From assembly GCA_905215505.1 (NCBI GenBank), contig CAJMPU010000014.1, positions 1 to 64,000 on the forward strand: a stretch of DNA of 64,000 nt, in the 5' to 3' direction. Shown piece after piece: positions 24,265 through 32,033 of the stretch. Origin of the DNA: an uncultured bacterium. Lineage in GTDB: Bacteria; Actinomycetota; Coriobacteriia; Coriobacteriales; Coriobacteriaceae. The notes under the pieces are model-generated. The model was not told the origin of the DNA and searched no databases. It worked only from the letters and a program-made list of their open reading frames with translations. The first letter of the stretch is position 1; each line of letters opens with the position of its first letter. The translations under genes and the position numbers were made by a program.

Positions 24265-25587
24265 TTACGGCTCCAAAAGCCCTGCCATAAAGATGGGCAG
24301 ATACAGCACGTCACCATCGCGGTGAAGATTACATTCCGCAAGTACCAGGGCGCGATCGATTCCGTAGCCCTTCGTTGCCAGTGCGTTATCGAGCGCCGCG
24401 TGGGACTTAAAACTCTTGCCCGATTTGACCTCGATGGCGAGCACTTCCCCATCGAACGTCTCTTCCACAAAATCGAGCTCACCGACCTTTTTGGACGTAA
24501 AGTAGCGCAATCTAAATCCGTGGGCTTTGAGCTCTTGGGCAACGAAGCCCTCGAATGCCGCCCCCATATTCATGCCAAAGGGGCCTTCTGCCTCCCCATC
24601 AAAAACGCCTTGGGCGACCCTTTTGGAATACGACGACATAAGCATTCCGGTGTCCAAGTAAAACAGCTTAAACAGATTTCGTTGCTCCCCCAATAAAAGG
24701 GGTGCCACGGGCGCCGTTACGTTATACACAGGAAGCGCGACACCCGCCTCCGATAGCCAGAGGAAATGATCTGTCACCTGCGAAAAACGTTTGACACCGT
24801 TAATCGATGACAGTTTGAATCGCTTGTTTTTGGAACCGGCCTCGCTGGGAATCAGATCATAGATATCGCGAATAACCAAGCGCAGCTCGGGCGGAGCGTA
24901 CTTTGCGATGTCATCGCGATACAGGGCGTGAAGATCGCGGTGGATGTTTCGAACCTCGTCGACATTGCGCGTCGCCAAGAAGGAATTGACCGCGTCGGGC
25001 ATGCCTCCCACCACCACATACTGATGGAACAGATCGAGCAAGCGGTCATACAGATAGCCGGGAAGCTCCCCCTCATTCTTTAGACAGCCCCTGAGCATGT
25101 CAAACACGCTGGCACCAACGCCATTTGCCCAGCAAAACTCCTCAAAGTCGAGCGGGTACATCTGGACCTGCTCGACATACCCCACCGGCAGGGAATCGAT
25201 GCCCTCGAGCTCAACGCCAAGGAGCGATCCGGTAAGGATGTATCGAAAGTCGCCGCGCTGGACCAGATATTTGATAAACGTCACCACGTTGGGGCATCGC
25301 TGCACCTCGTCGATAACCACAACGGTCTTGTTCGCAACCATCGGCTGCGTTGCAGCAATAGACATACGCATAAGCAGATCATCCGCACTTTTCGCCGCCA
25401 AAAACGAATCGCGCACGGACGCGTCGGCGATAAGGTCGAACGTCACGACATTTTCGAACGATTCATTTGCAAAGACGTTGACCAAATATGACTTTCCTAC
25501 CTGTCGGGCGCCCTTGACCAAAAGAGCCTTGTTAGGCGACGAGGCAAGCCAAGATTCAAACTGTGCTTTCGCTTTTCTCTGTAGCAT
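24265..25587 (-). CDS. AAA+ ATPase with DUF4143-type C-terminal domain
   Basis: A 440-residue protein. The Walker A motif is KGARQVGKSYLVN near residue 27 and the Walker B is VVVIDEVQRCP near residue 90; YILTGSLLG is the sensor strand. The C-terminal third (YFTSKKVGELDFVEETFDGEVLAIEVKSGKSFKSHAALDN) carries a PD-(D/E)xK nuclease-like signature (D, E-x-K). This architecture (AAA_14 plus DUF4143) is widespread in gut bacteria and has no settled function. The ATG at 25587 follows AAGGGGTG. Upstream lies an array of four 33-base repeats that probably regulates it. Confidence 0.85.
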   Translation of the reverse strand: MLQRKAKAQFESWLASSPNKALLVKGARQVGKSYLVNVFANESFENVVTFDLIADASVRDSFLAAKSADDLLMRMSIAATQPMVANKTVVVIDEVQRCPNVVTFIKYLVQRGDFRYILTGSLLGVELEGIDSLPVGYVEQVQMYPLDFEEFCWANGVGASVFDMLRGCLKNEGELPGYLYDRLLDLFHQYVVVGGMPDAVNSFLATRNVDEVRNIHRDLHALYRDDIAKYAPPELRLVIRDIYDLIPSEAGSKNKRFKLSSINGVKRFSQVTDHFLWLSEAGVALPVYNVTAPVAPLLLGEQRNLFKLFYLDTGMLMSSYSKRVAQGVFDGEAEGPFGMNMGAAFEGFVAQELKAHGFRLRYFTSKKVGELDFVEETFDGEVLAIEVKSGKSFKSHAALDNALATKGYGIDRALVLAECNLHRDGDVLYLPIFMAGLLEP

Positions 25588-25620
25588 AAGCGCACCCCTT
25601 ATTACGTGCTGTTTTAGCAT

Positions 25621-25752
25621 TAGGATACACTTTTCCGTGGTTGCTAGATGCTCATTTCGACACTTTTTCGAGATTTTGAAGTGTGTATTACGATACTTTT
25701 CCGTACTTTTACACGGGATATTTCGACACTTTTTCGGATTTAAGCCTAACAG
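25621..25752. repeat. Four-copy 33-bp-period array upstream of the ATPase gene
   Basis: The core ACTTTT preceded by CGAcac or a variant and followed by tCG or cCG recurs at 25629, 25662, 25695 and 25728, exactly 33 bp apart. Units 2 and 4 share TTTCGACACTTTTTCG. Read toward the ATPase, the consensus is CGRAAAAGTRTCGWAAT. The regular three-turn spacing places all copies on one face of the helix. It starts 34 bases upstream of the ATPase ATG, so it lies in the promoter region. Confidence 0.75.
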
Positions 25753-25761
25753 CAGCCGGCG

Positions 25762-25807
25762 AAATCAAGCGCCGTCTGCACATCATTTCGCAGGCGGCGC
25801 TTGATTT
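25762..25807. repeat. 18-bp-stem hairpin next to the repeat array
   Basis: Arms 25762-25779 and 25790-25807 are complementary at 17 of 18 positions (each strand starts AAATCAAGCGCCG) around a 10-base loop. It lies 9 bases beyond the last 33-base unit and may insulate the divergent genes on either side. Confidence 0.75.
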
Positions 25808-25955
25808 GTGTCCGCGCGCGCTGATAGACTCCATCGTGCCAGCAAGGAGCGGGCGCGTTTTATCCAGAGTCGGGGTAGAGAGTTGGCTCCACGATCCCGA
25901 CGCCAACCGGCCAAGAGGCACGGTGGCCCTGCCAACATCGATGAAAGGAGTCCGT

Positions 25956-26378
25956 ATGGACAATTTCTCCGTGCGCAGTGAGCGCAACTTCCACAACCTG
26001 GTAGCCAAGCCAAAACGAATGCATCTTCTGGACAAGCCGAACGGCTATGCCTCGGCCATGGTCAAGAGCAGCCTCTCCCACCAGATGCGCTTTACCGTGC
26101 AGGTGCTCGAGGAAGAGCTCTGCGTTGCCGGCGACCCGCACGTGCTACAGATCAAGCTGCTCGGAGACGACTCGCGCGAGTCGTCCAGCTGGAAGCTCTT
26201 TGCCGACGGCTCGTGCGTCGCAAGCGGCTCGGGTGACTTTGCCCGTGAGTGCTTCTGCGAGGGCGCCGAGGTGTTTTTGGACTTGTGTCGTGATGCCGTC
26301 GAGGCTGCCAAGCTGCACCAGTGGAGCCAGAGGGAGTATGAGCTGCTGAGTGCCGCGCGCGGGATTGCGGGGGTGTAA
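25956..26378 (+). CDS. Hypothetical protein
   Basis: A 140-residue protein without a motif I recognise (MDNFSVRSERNFHNLVAK..., RFTVQVLEEELCVAGDPHVLQIKLLGDD, CVASGSGDFARECFCEGAEVFLDLCRDAVEAAKL). It is predicted soluble, with a beta-rich middle and a helical C-terminus, and carries five cysteines. The ATG at 25956 is supported by AAAGGAG with a 6-base spacing. It stands alone, between the 33-bp array and a 570-base gene-poor stretch. Confidence 0.6.
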   Translation: MDNFSVRSERNFHNLVAKPKRMHLLDKPNGYASAMVKSSLSHQMRFTVQVLEEELCVAGDPHVLQIKLLGDDSRESSSWKLFADGSCVASGSGDFARECFCEGAEVFLDLCRDAVEAAKLHQWSQREYELLSAARGIAGV

Positions 26379-26880
26379 ACAGGCGGAGCGCTCCTGAAGC
26401 CTTATTCCACACGATCGGGTGTACTCATCTGCAACTCGACTTGCTACCAGATGGTGCAATCACGTTCCACGTCGGTTAAGCCAGACCCCGGCCGGTCGTT
26501 GGCAAGTGAAACAACATCTCCCACCCATAGGCCTCTAAGACCGACCGTCCACTATAATCCAAGCGGTTAGCGTCTCCCAAAATCGCCATGGACACGTCTT
26601 CCAAGATGCCCTCTCAACTGTGCAGAAATAACAGCCGCCCATACGGTCGATGTGCTCCTTGCACGTCTCGCTGACCACGCAACGATGGAAAACAGGTTCC
26701 TGGACGGATGACCCCTGAGGGGATGCATGAAATCGGCATCGAGGCCATCGTCTGTCGAACAATACCTGCCCATACCTTTAAAACATGAGAACAAGACGCC
26801 GGCGTCGGTATCGTTTTCAATTCAGTTTAAAACTGAGGAGATTCAGGAGCCAGCCGAATAAACTAAGACTCACTTAGTAA
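26379..26880. other. Gene-poor stretch
   Basis: About 500 bases between the hypothetical gene and the XRE module. Short open frames on the minus strand have no RBS and no recognisable product. The DNA becomes more AT-rich toward 26,850, which may mark the left edge of an inserted module. Confidence 0.4.
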
Positions 26881-26908
26881 TTGCTAAATTTCTGACTGGG
26901 TATATAAT
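26881..26908 (+). promoter_or_regulatory. Promoter of the XRE-membrane module
   Basis: TTGCTA (26881-26886) and TATAAT (26903-26908) are separated by 16 bases in an AT-rich stretch ending 42 bases before the ATG of the XRE-type gene. Near-palindromic AT-rich sequence around it (CTTAGTAATTGCTAA) could be the operator for the encoded repressor. Confidence 0.6.
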
Positions 26909-26950
26909 ATCTGACAGTAATAAGGATTCTTTACTATATGTGAGGCAGAA

Positions 26951-27406
26951 ATGACTTCAACGGATGATGAACTAGTCAGCAGGCTCCAAGCTCACCTGTC
27001 AACCATTCGCAAGGCGGCGGGCTGGAGTGGCGAACGGCTTGCGAACGAACTAGGCATAACAAAGCAAACCGTCAGCAGCCTTGAGACGGGTAAAACGCAG
27101 ATGACGAAGATGCACTATCTCGCCATCAGGGCGGTATTCAACAACGAAATCGCCGTCAGCGGAAACGAGGATCTGGCAAAAATAATTCAGCTATTCGTTG
27201 ACCAACCAGTAGCACCCAAACTAGAGAAGATGCAAAATGCCCTTAAAGAAGGGGATGAGAAGGGGACACAACAAGAGGCAGCTACTAAGCAGAGCGCCAT
27301 AGTTGGAGCAACCGCTCTCACCGCCGCCCTAATCCCCGCTTCATCGGCATTGATTCCGGCATTGGGCTCTCTTGCATATCAACTTGCAAAATCAATCAAG
27401 AAATGA
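26951..27406 (+). CDS. XRE-family regulator with hydrophobic C-terminal tail
   Basis: A 151-residue protein. Residues 8-60 form an XRE/Cro-type helix-turn-helix (LSTIRKAAGWSGERLANELGITKQTVSSLETGKTQMTKMHYLAIRAVF). A charged middle (residues 75-115) is followed by a hydrophobic Ala/Ser/Leu tail (IVGATALTAALIPASSALIPALGSLAYQLAKSIKK), long enough for one membrane segment or a helical hairpin and ending in lysines. A DNA-binding domain tethered to the membrane is unusual. It is 12 bases upstream of another protein with a membrane helix and appears to be in one transcription unit with it. Codon and base use are more AT-rich than in the neighbours. Confidence 0.75.
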   Translation: MTSTDDELVSRLQAHLSTIRKAAGWSGERLANELGITKQTVSSLETGKTQMTKMHYLAIRAVFNNEIAVSGNEDLAKIIQLFVDQPVAPKLEKMQNALKEGDEKGTQQEAATKQSAIVGATALTAALIPASSALIPALGSLAYQLAKSIKK

Positions 27407-27418
27407 GGTGTACAGAAA

Positions 27419-27946
27419 TTGGAGTCGGAAAACACTGATCTGCCCGCAAAGAACAAAGGCCTCGTGTGGCTCGAGCAGCACAAAGTCCAGATTGGCATCG
27501 GTGTATTTGTGGCAATCAGTTCAATCGTTAGCATTACGATTGCCGCGAAAACGGGCCATACGCCTAAATTCAAAACTATTTGCAACGGCGCAGACAAAGG
27601 TGTTGCCACGATTGCTAAGGCAGCAGAAAAGGCCTCCTTGCCAGTGGTCAACCTTACCGGAGTCAAGAAGACTGCAACGGGACTCGGACATGACTTGCTT
27701 CTTTCGAATCAGGCAGTTAACAAGCGTCTCGTCTCCAGCGGAATGATGACAAAAGAGCCCTGGGGTTACAAGCTCACAGAAGTCGGCAAACTCTTTGGGA
27801 AAGAAACAGTCAAAGTAACGCGCGCCGGTTATACCTTCTCAAATATCGAATGGGATGAAGCGGTTGTCCCGTTTGTTTTTACTTCCGACGAACTTGCGAG
27901 CATTAACGCCAAAAAAACTCACATTGCGCAAGTCATAGCCCAGTAG
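27419..27946 (+). CDS. Hypothetical membrane-anchored protein
   Basis: A 175-residue protein that starts at TTG (27419) with GAGGTG 8 bases upstream. A single hydrophobic helix lies near residues 23-42 (IGIGVFVAISSIVSITIAA). The segment SNQAVNKRLVSSGMMTKEPWGYKLTEVGKLFG near residue 105 resembles the winged-helix C-terminal part seen in phage antirepressor-like proteins, but this is a weak resemblance. It follows the XRE gene closely and shares its base composition, so the two are probably partners. Confidence 0.6.
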   Translation: MESENTDLPAKNKGLVWLEQHKVQIGIGVFVAISSIVSITIAAKTGHTPKFKTICNGADKGVATIAKAAEKASLPVVNLTGVKKTATGLGHDLLLSNQAVNKRLVSSGMMTKEPWGYKLTEVGKLFGKETVKVTRAGYTFSNIEWDEAVVPFVFTSDELASINAKKTHIAQVIAQ

Positions 27947-27997
27947 TCAAATCTGATACACCGTGCGCCCCGCGTACGCAAACGAAAAGGAGACACC

Positions 27998-28216
27998 ATG
28001 GTCATATACAGAACTCAAGAATGGAACGGATACGGAAAGCAAAACTACTACTGGAATGAATACCGCCGTGAGGGCGACACGGTTGTCAAATACAAGTGTA
28101 ATAGGCGCAAGTTCTTCGATGGGGACGAAAGCAACTGGGAAGAAAGCGAGCATGAAGAAGATTCGTGGAGCATTGACGATCCCAATATGCCCGATTGGCT
28201 GAACGGCTACCTCTAA
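27998..28216 (+). CDS. Small acidic hypothetical protein
   Basis: A 72-residue protein rich in Trp, Tyr, Asp and Glu (MVIYRTQEWNGYGKQNYYW..., ESNWEESEHEEDSWSIDDPNMPDW). No family is recognised. The AAAAGGAG RBS is 5-7 bases before the ATG. It is the third gene of the AT-rich module and is followed by an intrinsic terminator at 28241. Confidence 0.6.
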   Translation: MVIYRTQEWNGYGKQNYYWNEYRREGDTVVKYKCNRRKFFDGDESNWEESEHEEDSWSIDDPNMPDWLNGYL

Positions 28217-28240
28217 TAACTATTAACTAGCAGCCCTTGA

Positions 28241-28276
28241 AAGCCCCACTTCCCACAGGGAACGTGGGGCTTGATA
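28241..28276 (+). terminator. Terminator of the XRE-membrane module
   Basis: AAGCCCCAC plus TTCCC pairs with GGGAA plus GTGGGGCTT (28241-28272, one bulged base), followed by a T-containing tail. It is 24 bases after the small acidic gene. Confidence 0.75.
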
Positions 28277-28500
28277 TTGCCCTCCTGTCCGAAAGCACTT
28301 TCCATCTCAGCTTTCAATCTAGGCAACCACAATGGTATGGGCCATGGCCGTCAGTTCACCAATCTCAATAAACCTGTCTTTTGTAATGCGATTGACCAAT
28401 GCGCCGACTCTCTGGTCGGTCGCATCGACATCACAAGCGATGCGCAGCCCGGGAGAGCCGCCAAAAGCAGCTGCTTGTCTGATGCACAAAAGCGCAGAAA

Positions 28501-28637
28501 CCCGCATCCCGAATATGGTGGGATGCGGGCACGGACAATCGTGTGTCCCATTCCAGGCGCGGATTCTGGGATGCAATCTCCGCCGAGGGCTCCAAGGGGA
28601 AAGCGCATCCCATTCTGAGCGCCTATTCCGGGACACA
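28501..28637. repeat. Two adjacent long hairpins downstream of the xanthine dehydrogenase gene
   Basis: The gene-free stretch 28277-28652 contains a perfect 10-bp stem CCCGCATCCC / GGGATGCGGG (28501-28510 with 28520-28529), then a larger imperfect palindrome with 33-base arms (28542-28574 with 28605-28637) sharing TGTGTCCC, GGCGC and GGGATGC blocks. The GGGATGC word occurs in both hairpins, suggesting a common origin. Nothing else is recognised in the stretch. Confidence 0.65.
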
Positions 28638-28652
28638 GTTTCCGCTCCAAAC

Positions 28653-28684
28653 AAAAGGCCCCGGCTCGCGATGGAGCCGGGGCC
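28653..28684 (-). terminator. Terminator of the xanthine dehydrogenase operon
   Basis: A perfect 11-bp stem GGCCCCGGCTC / GAGCCGGGGCC with a 6-base loop is followed on the minus strand by four U residues. It lies 69 bases after the dehydrogenase stop. Confidence 0.85.
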
Positions 28685-28752
28685 AAAGGCACAGCATATG
28701 CAGTTGATGGTGAGCGCGAACAGCCCGTCAGAAATGCCATCCGCGCTCTACC

Positions 28753-31530
28753 CTACCCGCGGTGACGGGCGCGGCTGTACGGCGTATCCACCATGGGCAG
28801 ATCCGGACGCAGCTTGCCGTCAAATGCGCGATAGGCATTCTGTACGGCGGGCGCTGTGGGGATCGTTGCGATCTCGCCGATGCCCTTGCCGCCGTATGCC
28901 ACGGGCAGTAGCTCGTCCTTCTCCACGTAGATGGCGTGGATATCCGGAATCTCGGGCGCACGGAACAGCCCGAGCGTGCCGTACCTTGCCTGGGGCACGC
29001 AGTCCTTGAGCGGCCAATCCTCGCTAAGCGCATAGCCCATACCCATGAGCACGCCGCCTTCGATCTGACCCTGGATGGAGATGGGGTTGACCACCTTGCC
29101 GGAATCGTGCGCGGCATAGACCTCGCTCACGCGGCCGTCATCATCCAGAATGACCACATGCGTGGCAAAGCCGTAGCAGATGTGGCTCTTGGGGTTGGGG
29201 ACGTCGGCGCCCAGTTTGTCGGTCGGCTCCAGATACACGTAGCCAAACTCGCATCCCTCGAGCGCCTTGATGGCGGTCGCGGGGTCCTGAGGATGCATAC
29301 CCTGACCAGCGACGAGCTCCTGCGCGCGCAGCTGATAGGCGCGACCGTCGTCGTACTCGATCTTGACGCCGTCGCCATGCGCGCTCACGGGAGCGGCGGG
29401 CGCAGGCTTGCCGGCCTCGATGCCAACCATGGCATCGCGCAGCAGGAAAGCGGCGCCGCGCACAGCCTCGCCGGTCACGACCGTCTGACGCGAGCCAGAC
29501 GTGGTGCCGGAGTCGGGAGCGTTCTCGGTAGAGCACTCGCCGTTGGCGATGCAGCTCAGCGGCAGACCGCAGGCCTCGGCAACGTCCTGCAAAAAGACGG
29601 TGTTGCAGCCCTGGCCGATGTCGGACGTGGCGGCATAGACCACGGCGCGGCCATCCTCGACGCGAATCTTGCAGCGGCCGGCATCGGGCAGGCCCACGCC
29701 CACGCCGGCGTTCTTCATGGCGCAGGCGATACCGGCGTGTCCGGGATGCGCATAGTAGGCATCCTTAACCTCGAGCAGCGTCTCCTTAAGCGCCGTGGAG
29801 CAATCGGCAATCTGGCCGTTGGGCAAAACCTCGCCCGGCTCGATGGCGTTTCTGTAACGAATCTCCCACGGGTCCAGGCCGACCTTCTCTGCCAGCAAGT
29901 CGATCAAGCTCTCGAGCGCAAACTCGGACTGGCAAACGCCAAAGCCGCGGTACGCGCCGGCGGGCGGGTTGTTGGTGTAGTAGCCAAAGCCGCGAATGTC
30001 GGTGTTCTGGTACTTGTAGGGGCCGACGGCATGCGTGCAGGCGCGCTCGAGCACCGGGCCGCATAGCGACGCGTAGGCGCCGGTGTCAAAGTTGATCTCG
30101 CAGTCCAGGCCGGTAAAGTTGCCCTCGGCGTCGCAGCCCAGCGTAAAGGTGCCGTCCATGGCGTGGCGCTTGGGATGGAAAGCGAGCGACTCGGCACGTG
30201 TGAGCTTGCACTTCACAGGACGCTGGAACTTATAGGCGGCGAGCGCGGCCAAGTGCTGGATGGACACGTCCTCCTTGCCGCCAAAGCCGCCACCCACGAG
30301 CATGGTCTCGACGACCACGCGCTCGGGCTCGTTGTCCCAGCCAAACATGTGGGCGCACTCTTTGCGTGTGTCGTAGGCACCCTGGTCGGTCGACTGCACC
30401 TTGACGCCGTTCTTGTACGGGAAGGCAACGGCGCACTCGGGCTCCAAGAAGGCATGCTCGGTAAAGGGCGTGGTAAAGCGCTGCGTCACGGTGAACGCGC
30501 TCTCTGCCAGCGCCTTGGCGGCGTCGCCGCGCGTCACATGGCGGCTCTGGCACACGTTGTCCTTGAGCTCCACCGTGTTGCCAAAGGCAAAGAAGCTGTC
30601 GTGCAGACGCGGGGCGTCGGCAGCCCTGGCCTCGACAATGTTGCGCACGGGCTTCAGCGGCTCGTAATCGATCTTTACGAGCTTCTTGGCCTTCTCGAGC
30701 GTCGCCTCGTCCTCGGCAACCACCAGCACGATGGCGTCACCCACGCAGCGGGTGATATCGCCCTGGGCGATCATGACGTCCCAGTCCTGGATAAGGTGGC
30801 CGACCTGGTTGACCGGCACGTCCTCGGCGCGCAGGATCCCCACCACGCCGGGCAGGGCCTCGGCCTTGGAGGTATCGATGGAGAGCACGCGGGCGCGCGG
30901 ATACTTGGAGCGCACGGCGCTGGCGTAGGTCAGACCCGGCTGATCGAGCTCGTCGATGTCATCGGGATACTTGCCCTCGCCGAGCACCTTCTTGCGCACG
31001 TCGATACGGAAGGCGCGCTTGCCCACGCCGTAGTCGTCGCCGCGCTCCAGGTCCTCGTCGATCTGCTTTTCGCCGCGGAGCACCGCAGCTGCCAGCGAAA
31101 TGCCCTCGATGATCTTCTTGTAGCCGGTGCAGCGGCAGACGTTACCGCGGATGGCGTACTTGATCTGCTCCTCGGTGGGCTCGGGATCCTCGGCTATGAG
31201 CGCGGCACCCGCCATGACCATGCCGGGGATGCAAAAACCGCACTGCACGGCACCCACGGCGCCAAAGGCGTACACAAAGGCCTCGCGCACGTCCTCGGGC
31301 AGGCCCTCGACGGTCACGATGTTGCGGCCGGCGGCAAGGGCGGTGGTCAGCACGCACGCCTTGACGGCCGCGCCGTCTACATGGATGGTGCAGGTACCGC
31401 AGGCACCCTCGGAGCAGCCGTCCTTAGCGGAATGGATGTGCAGGTCGTCGCGCAAGTAGCGGAGCAGCGGCTTGTTCTGAGTCGTCGTGCGCTCGACGCC
31501 GTTAACGGTAAAAGTGAATTCCTGTGCCAT
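28753..31530 (-). CDS. xdh: Selenium-dependent xanthine dehydrogenase, fused Fe-S and molybdenum subunit
   Basis: A 925-residue protein. Residues 1-80 are a plant-type [2Fe-2S] ferredoxin (DGCSEGACGTC), 80-160 the second [2Fe-2S] helical domain (QCGFCIPGMVM, GNVCRCTGYKKI), and about 180-925 the two-part molybdopterin domain (VGGGFGGKEDVS, AYRGFGVCQSE, GIGEIATIPTAPAVQNA). This fused layout without a FAD domain is typical of the selenium-dependent purine hydroxylase group. It should interconvert uric acid, xanthine and hypoxanthine; the XdhC-family protein, yqeB, yqeC and ygfJ would mature its cofactor. Electrons probably pass through the neighbouring polyferredoxin and the flavin domain of YgfK. 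It is the last gene of the ssnA-ygfK-ferredoxin-xdh run. Confidence 0.93.
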   Translation of the reverse strand: MAQEFTFTVNGVERTTTQNKPLLRYLRDDLHIHSAKDGCSEGACGTCTIHVDGAAVKACVLTTALAAGRNIVTVEGLPEDVREAFVYAFGAVGAVQCGFCIPGMVMAGAALIAEDPEPTEEQIKYAIRGNVCRCTGYKKIIEGISLAAAVLRGEKQIDEDLERGDDYGVGKRAFRIDVRKKVLGEGKYPDDIDELDQPGLTYASAVRSKYPRARVLSIDTSKAEALPGVVGILRAEDVPVNQVGHLIQDWDVMIAQGDITRCVGDAIVLVVAEDEATLEKAKKLVKIDYEPLKPVRNIVEARAADAPRLHDSFFAFGNTVELKDNVCQSRHVTRGDAAKALAESAFTVTQRFTTPFTEHAFLEPECAVAFPYKNGVKVQSTDQGAYDTRKECAHMFGWDNEPERVVVETMLVGGGFGGKEDVSIQHLAALAAYKFQRPVKCKLTRAESLAFHPKRHAMDGTFTLGCDAEGNFTGLDCEINFDTGAYASLCGPVLERACTHAVGPYKYQNTDIRGFGYYTNNPPAGAYRGFGVCQSEFALESLIDLLAEKVGLDPWEIRYRNAIEPGEVLPNGQIADCSTALKETLLEVKDAYYAHPGHAGIACAMKNAGVGVGLPDAGRCKIRVEDGRAVVYAATSDIGQGCNTVFLQDVAEACGLPLSCIANGECSTENAPDSGTTSGSRQTVVTGEAVRGAAFLLRDAMVGIEAGKPAPAAPVSAHGDGVKIEYDDGRAYQLRAQELVAGQGMHPQDPATAIKALEGCEFGYVYLEPTDKLGADVPNPKSHICYGFATHVVILDDDGRVSEVYAAHDSGKVVNPISIQGQIEGGVLMGMGYALSEDWPLKDCVPQARYGTLGLFRAPEIPDIHAIYVEKDELLPVAYGGKGIGEIATIPTAPAVQNAYRAFDGKLRPDLPMVDTPYSRARHRG

Positions 31531-31542
31531 GGTGATTCCCTT

Positions 31543-32022
31543 CTACACGCCGGCGGCGATGCCGGTGCGGTCGTGGATGGCGCCATGCGGGCAGACGACA
31601 GCGCACATGCCGCACGACAGGCAGTCCGCGCCGTCGATATGGGCGCAGTTGTCCTCAATGCGGATAGCGCCGGCGGGGCACTTTTTGGCGCACATGCCGC
31701 AACCGATGCAGCTCGTGTCGCAGATCTTGCGCGCAATGGCGCCCTTATCGGTATTGTTGCAGCGCACCAGGATGTTCTGATAGCCGGGAACGAAGGCAAT
31801 TACACGCTGCGGGCACGCCATGCCGCACAGGCCACAGCCCGTGCACTTGGAGCGATCCACGCGGGCGATGCCATCGACCAGCGCAATGGCACCGTGGGGG
31901 CAGGCCGTGACGCAGGCGCCACAGCCAATGCAGCCTTCGCTGCAGCGGGCGTCGCCGCCTGCGGAGGCGCAACCGCTTCCGCAGGCAACGTAGGCCACGT
32001 TATGTTGAATGGATTTGGCCAT
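31543..32022 (-). CDS. Polyferredoxin with four [4Fe-4S] motifs
   Basis: A 159-residue protein with four C-x2-C-x2-C-x3-C blocks: CIGCGACVTACP, CTGCGLCGMACP, CIGCGMCAKKCP and CLSCGMCAVVCP. An extra N-terminal CGSGCASAGGDARC resembles the start of RnfB-type ferredoxins. It is larger than the E. coli YgfS/YgfT ferredoxins and sits 12 bases before the dehydrogenase and 11 after ygfK, so it very likely carries electrons between them. Confidence 0.9.
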   Translation of the reverse strand: MAKSIQHNVAYVACGSGCASAGGDARCSEGCIGCGACVTACPHGAIALVDGIARVDRSKCTGCGLCGMACPQRVIAFVPGYQNILVRCNNTDKGAIARKICDTSCIGCGMCAKKCPAGAIRIEDNCAHIDGADCLSCGMCAVVCPHGAIHDRTGIAAGV

Positions 32023-32033
32023 AAGAGACTCGC

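Noticed and set aside
25621..25752. CRISPR-like array
   Set aside because: The conserved part is about 15 bases of a 33-bp period, so there is no room for repeat plus spacer; the position is a promoter region.
26535..26820. Cysteine-rich small protein on the minus strand
   Set aside because: Overlapping short frames without RBS or recognisable motif; composition looks non-coding.
31543..32022. Selenocysteine codon or SECIS element in the xdh region
   Set aside because: The reading frames of the dehydrogenase, ferredoxin and YgfK are uninterrupted, and the selenium of this enzyme group is a labile cofactor atom rather than selenocysteine.
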